From Tritrichomonas musculus (Eukaryota > Parabasalia > Tritrichomonadida > Tritrichomonadidae), in NCBI GenBank assembly GCA_039105265.1, contig JAPFFF010000011.1, positions 4,278,001-4,342,000 of the forward strand: a DNA stretch of 64,000 nt. The letters run 5' to 3'. This document shows, one piece after another, positions 56,471-64,000 of the stretch. The notes under the pieces were generated by a model. The model saw only the letters and a list, made by a program, of their open reading frames with translations. It searched no databases and had not been told where the DNA came from. The stretch's first letter is position 1. Each line of letters starts with the position of its first letter. The translations under genes were made by a program, and so were the position numbers.

Positions 56471-58981
56471 ATGAATGCTCATGAATACTTGAAAAAAATG
56501 AGTGATGTTCACAATCTCCTTCTTGATTATATAGATGAAGAAGTTAATGAACAAGAAAAACTTAATAATTTTTTAAAATTCTTCAATTCTCATAAAATTG
56601 TCGAAGATAAACATTTAATAACGTCAACAATTCATTTACTTTCATCAATAATAAATTATCACCATCGCGCAACTAATTTTTTCAACAAAATTTTCAACAT
56701 AATTCTTTTTCTTAAAAACGAATTCCCGCAAAATTACTCAGATTTTGAAATTTTTGAATTTTTCAAAAGAAATAAAAGAGTTATTTTGTTTCTCATCAAA
56801 GAGAAGATAATAAATTTGAATTTGCTGATTGTGTCTAAATTGAATGATGATAATTTCAATGAAAATTCAATTGGAGTGTATTTAAAACCAGAAATTGAAA
56901 GATTTACCAATGAGAAAAATGGCAGTTTTATAGAAATACCTGAAAACATTGAAGAACTTCGACAAACAGAATATTCAGATAATCGACTTTTACAATTGGT
57001 TCATGACGATTCAATTGATGAATTTATCAAATACATCAGCGAAACAAATTTAGATCTTGAAAAAGAATTTTACCCATCAATGTTTGAAACAAATTTATAT
57101 CTATCGAAGAATCACAGTACTTTTGCATCAAGTCTGACTCTAATTGAATACGCAGCATTTTTTGGATCAATAAAAATATTCAAATATTTGGTTTCACAAA
57201 AAGTGAAAATTGACTCAAAATTATGGATTTTTGCAATTCATGGCAGAAACGCAGAAATCATTCATATCATCGAAGATAAAAACATTGAACTGAATGAACA
57301 AATGAGAAGAGAATGCTTAAAATGTTCAATCAGATGCCATCATAACGAATTAACGAATTATTTATTGAATAATTATATAAATGATTCAAATTTCGTTCTA
57401 AAACAAAGTTTGAAATATTATAATTTTTATTTCATTGATTATGAATTAATTGATTCTGATATTTTCTATGAGCTATGCAAAAGAGACTATTTCTATCTGG
57501 CTACATCAGTTATTAATGCTGATAAAAACATCGATATAAATTTGAGAACTACAGAAGAAAAAAGTAAAAAATCAAACAAAACTGAAAAAACGGTTTTGTT
57601 TGTTGCAATTGAAAAAGGAAATCTTGAAATTATTCAATTTTTACTTGAAAATGAAAATATTGATGTTAATAAGAAAATTTTTATTATTAATAGTTATGAA
57701 AAAAAGAAAATTGAGGTTACTCCTTTGTGCGAAGCAATTAAAAATGGGAATATTAAAATTGTTAAATCTTTGCTTGAGAATAAAAATATTGATATAAACT
57801 TGAAATCAATCTTCCTGAAAGACCAACACACACCACTGTATTATGCAATTGAAAAAGAATATGTTGAAATCGTCAAAATGTTACTTGAAAGAAATGATAT
57901 TGATGTAAATCTCAAATTTTTGCAATATATAGATAGTGGTTTCGATGAAGAGTGTGATTTTCAAGCGCTAAGGGAAATTACAGCATTATATAAATCTGTT
58001 GAATGCAAAAATAGCGAAATTGTTAAATTATTACTTGAACATAAAGATATTGATGTAAATAATAAATCTTCTATTAAGTTTCATAATTATTATTATGATG
58101 ATGAAGAACCAGAAGATTCATATCATATGGAAGACACAGCATTATTTCATGCGATTTTTATGAAAAATGTTGATGCTGTTGAATTATTGCTTAATTGTGA
58201 TAAAATTGATGTTAGTATCAAGAAGATAATAAAATATTCAACTGAAGACTTTGTTGAAAAAACAGTATTACATGATGCTGTTAAAAGGAAAGTTCCTGAA
58301 ATTGTTAAACTATTACTTGAACATAAAAATATTGATGTTAATGCGAAGCTTCTACAACCAGTAACAAAATATGATGATGATTTGTGGGAAGAAGAAATAA
58401 AATCATTGAAAATGAATGTTATAGAAAGAGTTAAAAAAAATCCACATTACTGTAGCACAAGCAATGAAATAATACAAAAAACTGCACTTTATATGGCAGT
58501 TGAAAATAATGATGTTGAAATTGTTCGACTCTTGCTTGAACACGATAACATTGACCTTAATATTAAGTCGTTTAGAAAATCATATACATATCAATGCGAT
58601 TCTTTAATAAAGGAGTATGAAGAGAAACTGCAAACCGATATGACACCACTTTTTCTAGCCGTTCAAAATGAAAATGAACAAATTGTTGAATTACTTGCTA
58701 ATAATAGAAAAATTGATATCAACATGCTATCATCTTACTATTATTGGCATTATGAGGGACCAATGAGAAAAGATAATACAGCTTCACAAGAAAATATTGA
58801 CGAGGTGGATATAGAAGAAACTGCTTTGCATAGTGCTGTATCAAAAGAAAATTTGACTATGATTAAAATTCTGGTAAAAAATAAAAATATCGACGTATAT
58901 AAAGCTGAAAAACATGGAAGACTTCCGAAGAATTATACAGATGATCAAGAAATAAAATCTTTATTGGATAACAGCATATAG
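56471..58981 (+). CDS. Ankyrin-repeat protein with DUF3447-type head
   Basis: 836 residues. Residues ~1-190 are the trichomonad head (DVHNLLLDYIDEEVNEQEKL, HHRATNFFNKIFNIILFLKN, FFKRNKRVILFLIKEKIINL). Residues ~215-300 are DUF3447-like (LIEYAAFFGSIKIFKYLV, KLWIFAIHGRNAEIIHIIED, RCHHNELTNYLL). From ~365 onward there are about nine ankyrin repeats (TALYKSVECKNSEIVKLLLE, HKDIDVN and similar), separated by unusually long charged loops of 15-30 residues. Ankyrin repeats mediate protein binding; partners are unknown. There is no signal or membrane segment. The gene is strongly AT-rich at third positions. No strict initiator was seen upstream. Confidence 0.9.
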   Translation: MNAHEYLKKMSDVHNLLLDYIDEEVNEQEKLNNFLKFFNSHKIVEDKHLITSTIHLLSSIINYHHRATNFFNKIFNIILFLKNEFPQNYSDFEIFEFFKRNKRVILFLIKEKIINLNLLIVSKLNDDNFNENSIGVYLKPEIERFTNEKNGSFIEIPENIEELRQTEYSDNRLLQLVHDDSIDEFIKYISETNLDLEKEFYPSMFETNLYLSKNHSTFASSLTLIEYAAFFGSIKIFKYLVSQKVKIDSKLWIFAIHGRNAEIIHIIEDKNIELNEQMRRECLKCSIRCHHNELTNYLLNNYINDSNFVLKQSLKYYNFYFIDYELIDSDIFYELCKRDYFYLATSVINADKNIDINLRTTEEKSKKSNKTEKTVLFVAIEKGNLEIIQFLLENENIDVNKKIFIINSYEKKKIEVTPLCEAIKNGNIKIVKSLLENKNIDINLKSIFLKDQHTPLYYAIEKEYVEIVKMLLERNDIDVNLKFLQYIDSGFDEECDFQALREITALYKSVECKNSEIVKLLLEHKDIDVNNKSSIKFHNYYYDDEEPEDSYHMEDTALFHAIFMKNVDAVELLLNCDKIDVSIKKIIKYSTEDFVEKTVLHDAVKRKVPEIVKLLLEHKNIDVNAKLLQPVTKYDDDLWEEEIKSLKMNVIERVKKNPHYCSTSNEIIQKTALYMAVENNDVEIVRLLLEHDNIDLNIKSFRKSYTYQCDSLIKEYEEKLQTDMTPLFLAVQNENEQIVELLANNRKIDINMLSSYYYWHYEGPMRKDNTASQENIDEVDIEETALHSAVSKENLTMIKILVKNKNIDVYKAEKHGRLPKNYTDDQEIKSLLDNSI

Positions 58982-59828
58982 ATTATAATTTAATTTAGTA
59001 TTAATGACTAAAATTATTTTTTTTTTCTTATGTTATATATATTTTTTTTGTTATCTTTGATATTCATTGAGTTATGAAAATTCACGAACTTATCGGCCGC
59101 CCTATATATTGGAAGGCAATTAAGTAACCGCAATTTCAAAGACTGATGAGTAAAGCTTATTATTCTATTTTTACAAAACAAATGGCAATTGCCATTTGCT
59201 TTGATGAATGTCTTTATCAGGTTTTAAAACTGATATTTGATTTCTTGTTAAAGTAGACTTATTAAATTCTATGTTCAATATCACTTACTTATTTAATGAT
59301 TTAGGCAATAACAATTTCAGCATTGTTTTGATTGATTTTTGAAAATTTATCAAAATTGCTTTAAGATTACATGATTGGCCCGTAAATTGTCCAAAGATTA
59401 AATGTTTCAATCAAAAATGCAAATTTATTGAATAAAATATCTATTCAAGATTCACAATAAAAAATCTTCAGGTATTTTAGAATTTTAAGATCGATAATTG
59501 ATTCACTTTCTGATATTTTGAAATACAATATCCACTGATTCGCTAGGAACATATTTTTTCATAACACATTTCAATTTTAATACTCAGATTATCTATAATC
59601 TGTATATCAGATTTTCTTTTTGATAATCGAGTTACTGAAGTAAAAAGGTGACATTTTTGATATTGATTCTTAAAATATAACAAGTCGATTCAAAATTGAA
59701 ATTATGACTCTCAAATTTGAAAACAGTTATTGGTTCAAAAAGTAGAAAAAAAAAAAAAATATTTTGAAAATGTTTTATTTAATCTATTTTCTAGAAGAAA
59801 ATCAAAAAAAAAATCTTTACAAGATAAT
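58982..59828. other. Gap between convergent genes
   Basis: About 850 bp with no supportable gene; contains one perfect 20-bp palindrome listed separately. Confidence 0.5.
59179..59198. repeat. Perfect 20-bp palindrome
   Basis: CAAATGGCAATTGCCATTTG reads identically on both strands, without a loop. It could be a protein-binding site; no other copy was noticed in the window. Confidence 0.9.
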
Positions 59829-62800
59829 TCAAAGAGCACTATCTTGGTTGTTGAGTTCAATGTTACTTGATGGGCCGTTAAGATTTTCTGCAATATCATC
59901 TTCATCTGCGTGAACGTAATTTCCAAAGGATTTCTTTCTAATAACAATAATAACAACAACTACAATGACAACAACAACGACAACAGCAGCAACAGCGATG
60001 CCGATAGTTAAAGCAATCTTTGATTTATTTTTTTGGTTGCTGTCATTAATGTTTTTATCAACATCTGAAGATGATGAAGACTCAGAAGAAATAGAAGACG
60101 ATGATGAAGATTCAGAAGAAATAGAAGACGATGATGAAGATTCAGAAGAAATAGAAGAAGATGAAGAAGTAGAAGTATCGCCAGCATTTGGAGTGCATGT
60201 GTCAATTGATGTGCATTCAAAGTTAAAGTTATTAAGTTGGTAATTTTCAGCAACTTTGACAGTGCTTTGTCCTTGTTTGACGCAGTTGCATGAGTCAAAT
60301 GTGATGCTTTCAAAGCCACCTTCATTCTCAACTATTTCAAGATGAAGATATTCGCTTCTTGCAATTCTAGAGCTGCCAATATTGAATGTGTTTCCACCAA
60401 AATAGACGTTCGCATGTGCTGGATCTGTCGTGTCGGTGATTTCATCGTTCTCAATGAAAACATTGACTGCATTATTCGTGCTCGGATTGAATGTGAATAC
60501 ATTATTATGGACTTTGAATGTATCATGCTCTTCAACTGAGTTCTTGATGTTCTCATGGCCAAGTTTGAGATATGCTGATGATCCTTTCTTGCTCGCTTCA
60601 TTGTTAACGAAGTGGCAGTTTTCAAGGTTTAATTGATCACGAAGTTCTGCATAAAGACCTCCTCCAAAGTATGCTTTGTTGCCACTGAATGTGCAGCCTG
60701 TGATGCCAAATGTGTGATGCAATGGCTGTGCACTTTGAATGTAAACAGCGCCTCCTCTTGAATCTGCTTGACAACCTGAAAAAATTGTCTGGCTGATCTT
60801 GAATGAATAGTCAACTGCTGACGAGTATGAAGCAGCAATTGCACCTCCATTTTTCGCCTTGCAATTGTTGAACTTGCAATCATTGATTGCGCAGTTAACT
60901 TTCTTTGAGTAAGAAATCAAGATTGCACCTCCATCCAGAGCTAAGTTTCCAAGGCTGTTAAACAAGCTCTTTGTTAGTTCAATATTAGCTGTTGTTTCTC
61001 TGATTGGATCATGAGGAGTGTATCCTTCTGCGTCTGGTGTTGGAGGCTCCGTTGGAAGCACTGTTGGCTGCTCAGATGTGCATTTGTCAATTGATGTGCA
61101 TCCAAAGTTGAAGTTGTAAAGTCTGATGTTGGATGAAATACTGACTGTGCTTTGATCCTGATGAACACAATTGCATGAGTCAAATGTGAAGCTTTCAAAT
61201 CCACCAGCATTTTCAACAACTTCAAAATGAAGATACTTGGTTGATGATTCAGATGAACTTTCAATATTGAATGTGTTTCCACCATGGAAAACATTCGCGT
61301 GTGCCGGGTCTCTCTCATCCGTGATTCCATCATTCTCAACGTACAAATTAACAGCATCGTTTGAACTTGGCTTGAATGTGAATACATTATTATGGACTTT
61401 GAATGTATCATGCTCTTCAACTCCGTTCTTGATGTTTTCGTGGCCAAGTTTGAGATATGCTGATGATCCTTTCGTGCTCGCTTCATTGCTATTGAAGTGG
61501 CAGTTTTCAAGGTTTAATTGATCACGAAGTTCTGCATAAAGACCTCCTCCGTAAGATGCCTTGTTGCCATTGAATGTGCAGCCTGTGATGTCAAATTTGT
61601 GATGCAATGGCTGTGCACTTTGAATGTAAACAGCGCCTCCTCTTGTTGTGCATTCACAAGCGGTGAAAATTGTGTTAATTATGCTGAATTCATAATCATC
61701 AGCAGATGAGTATTGGGCATAAATGGCACCACCGTTATTTCCTTTGCATTCATTGAACTTGCAATCATTGATTGTACAATTAACTTTCTTTGAATAGGTG
61801 ATGAGAATGGCTCCTCCATTTCCTCCAGAATTCTCCAAATTGCTGAATAAGCATCTCTTGATGTCAATTGTTGCTTCTGTTTCACGGATTGGATCATGAT
61901 TCTGGTAGTCTCCAGCATCAATAGTTGGCTTTTGGGTTGGCAATTCAATCGGTGGAGGCGTCGGCTGCTCTGATGTGCACTTGTCGATGGATTCACATCC
62001 AAACATGAAGTTGTAAAGTATGACATTGGATGTTACATTTGGCTTGGCAACAATACTGACGGTGCTTTGTTCCTGATGGACGCAGTTGCATGAATCAAAT
62101 GTGAAACTTTCAAATCCTCCATAATTCTGAACAACTTCAAGATGAAGATATTCAACTGCTGCTGAACCTTCAATATTGAATGTGTTTCCACCAAAATAGA
62201 CGTTCGCATGTGCTGGATCTGTCGTGTCGGTGATTTCATCGTTCTCAATGAAAACATTGACTGCATTATTCGTGCTCGGATTGAATGTGAATACATTATT
62301 ATGGACTTTGAATGTATCATGCTCTTCAACTGAGTTCTTGATGTTCTCATGGCCAAGTTTGAGATATGCTGATGATCCTTTCGTGCTCGCTTCATTGTTA
62401 ACGAAGTGGCAGTTTTCAAGGTTTAATTGATCACGAAGTTCTGCATAAAGACCTCCTCCGTAAGATGCCTTGTTGCCATTGAATGTGCAGCCAGTGATGT
62501 CAAATTTGTGATGCAATGGCTGTGCACTTTGAATGTAAACAGCGCCTCCTCTTGTTGTGCATTCACAAGCGGTGAAAATTGTGTTAATTATGCTGAATTC
62601 ATAATCATCAGCAGATGAGTATTGGGCATAAATGGCACCACCGTTATTTCCTTTGCATTCATTGAACTTGCAATCATTGATTGTACAATTAACTTTCTTT
62701 GAATAGGTGATGAGAATGGCTCCTCCATTTCCTCCAGAATTCTCCAAATTGCTGAATAAGCATCTCTTGATGTCAATTGTTGCTTCTGTTTCACGGATTG

Positions 62801-64000
62801 GATCATGATTCTGGTAGTCTCCAGCATCAATAGTTGGCTTTTGGGTTGGCAATTCAATCGGTGGAGGCGTCGGCTGCTCTGATGTGCACTTGTCGATGGA
62901 TTCACATCCAAACATGAAGTTGTAAAGTATGACATTGGATGTTACATTTGGCTTGGCAACAATACTGACGGTGCTTTGTTCCTGATGGACGCAGTTGCAT
63001 GAATCAAATGTGAAACTTTCAAATCCTCCATAATTCTGAACAACTTCAAGATGAAGATATTCAACTGCTGCTGAACCTTCAATATTGAATGTGTTTCCAC
63101 CAAAATAGACGTTCGCATGTGCTGGATCTGTCGTGTCGGTGATTTCATCGTTCTCAATGAAAACATTGACTGCATTATTCGTGCTCGGATTGAATGTGAA
63201 TACATTATTATGGACTTTGAATGTATCATGCTCTTCAACTGAGTTCTTGATGTTCTCATGGCCAAGTTTGAGATATGCTGATGATCCTTTCGTGCTCGCT
63301 TCATTGTTAACGAAGTGGCAGTTTTCAAGGTTTAATTGATCACGAAGTTCTGCATAAAGACCTCCTCCGTAAGATGCCTTGTTGCCATTGAATGTGCAGC
63401 CTGTGATGTCAAATTTGTGATGCAATGGCTGTGCACTTTGAATGTAAACAGCGCCTCCTCTTGTTGTGCATTCACAAGCGGTGAAAATTGTGTTAATTAT
63501 GCTGAATTCATAATCATCAGCAGATGAGTATTGGGCATAAATGGCACCACCGTTATTTCCTTTGCATTCATTGAACTTGCAATCATTGATTGTACAATTA
63601 ACTTTCTTTGAATAGGTGATGAGAATGGCTCCTCCATTTCCTCCAGAATTCTCCAAATTGCTGAATAAGCATCTCTTGATGTCAATTGTTGCTTCTGTTT
63701 CACGGATTGGATCATGATTCTGGTAGTCTCCAGCATCAATAGTTGGCTTTTGGGTTGGCAATTCAATCGGTGGAGGCGTCGGCTGCTCTGATGTGCACTT
63801 GTCGATGGATTCACATCCAAACATGAAGTTGTAAAGTATGACATTGGATGTTACATTTGGCTTGGCAACAATACTGACGGTGCTTTGTTCCTGATGGACG
63901 CAGTTGCATGAATCAAATGTGAAACTTTCAAATCCTCCATAATTCTGAACAACTTCAAGATGAAGATATTCAACTGCTGCTGAACCTTCAATATTGAATG
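59829..64000 (-). CDS. Pmp-like (polymorphic membrane protein) surface protein, 5' end beyond window
   Basis: The frame is open from the right edge to the stop at 59829, about 1390 residues. It is built of beta-helix repeats with the GGA(I/V) and FxxN motifs of chlamydial Pmp proteins (NGGAILITYSK, NGGAIYAQYSS, RGGAVYIQSAQ, GGGLYAELRD, CTFNGNKAS, CHFVNNEAS), which also mark the TvPmp family of trichomonads. Cys pairs recur per unit (CNCVHQ, CESIDKC). The ectodomain ends in a Ser/Glu stalk (three 10-residue SSSSISSESS units), one transmembrane helix (IALTIGIAVAAVVVVVVIVV and on) and a ~40-residue acidic cytoplasmic tail. This is type-I surface topology; a role in host-cell or mucosal contact is inferred from the family. 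Signal peptide lies outside the window. Confidence 0.92.
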   Translation of the reverse strand, partial: FNIEGSAAVEYLHLEVVQNYGGFESFTFDSCNCVHQEQSTVSIVAKPNVTSNVILYNFMFGCESIDKCTSEQPTPPPIELPTQKPTIDAGDYQNHDPIRETEATIDIKRCLFSNLENSGGNGGAILITYSKKVNCTINDCKFNECKGNNGGAIYAQYSSADDYEFSIINTIFTACECTTRGGAVYIQSAQPLHHKFDITGCTFNGNKASYGGGLYAELRDQLNLENCHFVNNEASTKGSSAYLKLGHENIKNSVEEHDTFKVHNNVFTFNPSTNNAVNVFIENDEITDTTDPAHANVYFGGNTFNIEGSAAVEYLHLEVVQNYGGFESFTFDSCNCVHQEQSTVSIVAKPNVTSNVILYNFMFGCESIDKCTSEQPTPPPIELPTQKPTIDAGDYQNHDPIRETEATIDIKRCLFSNLENSGGNGGAILITYSKKVNCTINDCKFNECKGNNGGAIYAQYSSADDYEFSIINTIFTACECTTRGGAVYIQSAQPLHHKFDITGCTFNGNKASYGGGLYAELRDQLNLENCHFVNNEASTKGSSAYLKLGHENIKNSVEEHDTFKVHNNVFTFNPSTNNAVNVFIENDEITDTTDPAHANVYFGGNTFNIEGSAAVEYLHLEVVQNYGGFESFTFDSCNCVHQEQSTVSIVAKPNVTSNVILYNFMFGCESIDKCTSEQPTPPPIELPTQKPTIDAGDYQNHDPIRETEATIDIKRCLFSNLENSGGNGGAILITYSKKVNCTINDCKFNECKGNNGGAIYAQYSSADDYEFSIINTIFTACECTTRGGAVYIQSAQPLHHKFDITGCTFNGNKASYGGGLYAELRDQLNLENCHFNSNEASTKGSSAYLKLGHENIKNGVEEHDTFKVHNNVFTFKPSSNDAVNLYVENDGITDERDPAHANVFHGGNTFNIESSSESSTKYLHFEVVENAGGFESFTFDSCNCVHQDQSTVSISSNIRLYNFNFGCTSIDKCTSEQPTVLPTEPPTPDAEGYTPHDPIRETTANIELTKSLFNSLGNLALDGGAILISYSKKVNCAINDCKFNNCKAKNGGAIAASYSSAVDYSFKISQTIFSGCQADSRGGAVYIQSAQPLHHTFGITGCTFSGNKAYFGGGLYAELRDQLNLENCHFVNNEASKKGSSAYLKLGHENIKNSVEEHDTFKVHNNVFTFNPSTNNAVNVFIENDEITDTTDPAHANVYFGGNTFNIGSSRIARSEYLHLEIVENEGGFESITFDSCNCVKQGQSTVKVAENYQLNNFNFECTSIDTCTPNAGDTSTSSSSSISSESSSSSSISSESSSSSSISSESSSSSDVDKNINDSNQKNKSKIALTIGIAVAAVVVVVVIVVVVIIVIRKKSFGNYVHADEDDIAENLNGPSSNIELNNQDSAL
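60070..60159 (-). repeat. 30-bp x 3 coding repeat in the Pmp stalk
   Basis: Three 30-bp units (60070-60099, 60100-60129, 60130-60159), differing at two positions, encode SSSSISSESS three times just outside the transmembrane helix. Confidence 0.9.
61509..64000 (-). repeat. 909-bp tandem repeat in the Pmp ectodomain, ~2.7 units to window edge
   Basis: Sequence at 61509-62417 recurs at 62418-63326 and again from 63327 to the edge with only isolated differences (for example GCCAGTG versus GCCTGTG near 62490 and 63399). Each unit encodes 303 residues in frame. More diverged copies follow downstream (59.9-61.5 kb). Near-identity means recent duplication or ongoing gene conversion. Confidence 0.93.

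Noticed and set aside
59965-60243. Acidic plus-strand reading (EDDEDSEEIE repeats)
   Set aside because: It is the antisense of the serine-rich stalk repeat of the Pmp gene.
60974-63844. Long antisense and alternate-frame readings across the Pmp repeats
   Set aside because: They repeat with the 909-bp period and lack any domain; they are by-products of the repeat coding sequence.
1-64000. Spliceosomal introns
   Set aside because: I looked for the trichomonad pattern (GTATGT ... ACTAACACACAG) and found no convincing pair; only the RCC1-like gene leaves room for a missed exon.
1-64000. tRNA, rRNA genes or CRISPR arrays
   Set aside because: No cloverleaf with a T-loop GTTCRA block, no rRNA core sequence, and the tandem arrays have no spacers. 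A covariance-model scan was not possible.

Overview
The window looks like nuclear DNA of a trichomonad (Parabasalia), most likely a Tritrichomonas-type species. The evidence is: very AT-rich DNA; long genes with no visible introns; short upstream TCATTT-type initiators close to several start codons; an ankyrin/DUF3447 family and BspA-like leucine-rich repeats; a Pmp-like surface protein; a Myb-type regulator; asparagine-rich inserts inside conserved enzymes; and many small decayed DNA transposons. Species assignment is inference. No virus-like element, CRISPR array, rRNA or tRNA was recognised.

Layout. 0-9.1 kb: a large coiled-coil gene cut by the left edge, a small charged protein, a decayed ankyrin/LRR gene interrupted by a 24-bp minisatellite, a bacterial-looking HExxH metallopeptidase and a caspase-fold protein without its catalytic pair, all intact genes on the minus strand. 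9.1-19.4 kb: transposon-rich and gene-poor, with a TA-flanked MITE, two pogo/Tc5-like transposase relics, a 100-bp hairpin element, one Myb gene (13.5-14.4 kb), then a 5-kb AT desert holding a decayed mariner-like helix-turn-helix and a 22-bp minisatellite. 19.4-37.0 kb: a run of plus-strand genes: homeodomain-like/WD40 protein, a large acidic helical protein, a PP2A B56-type subunit, a GH16 glucanase-like enzyme, an RCC1-like protein lacking a start, and a cytosolic-carboxypeptidase-type M14 peptidase. 37.4-50.8 kb: a 1899-residue coiled-coil protein with about sixteen 41-residue 'LFP' repeats, a histidine-phosphatase-fold protein lacking catalytic histidines, a P4-type flippase, and an intact ankyrin/LRR protein. 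50.9-53.9 kb: a 938-bp element with an exact 8-bp target duplication, a 578-bp element with 145-bp inverted arms, and kinase relics. 53.9-64 kb: a class-3 lipase, an ankyrin/DUF3447 protein and a Pmp-like membrane protein made of near-identical 909-bp repeats running off the right edge.

These genes do not form one operon-like pathway. Recurring themes are surface and host-interaction proteins (Pmp, BspA-like LRR), phospholipid and membrane handling (flippase, lipase), cytoskeleton-scale coiled coils with a tubulin-tail-type carboxypeptidase, and signalling regulators (B56, Myb, RCC1). The most notable items are the LFP-repeat coiled coil, the two apparent pseudoenzymes, a B56 subunit carrying B56-docking-like motifs in its own tail, and two structurally well-defined non-autonomous transposons.
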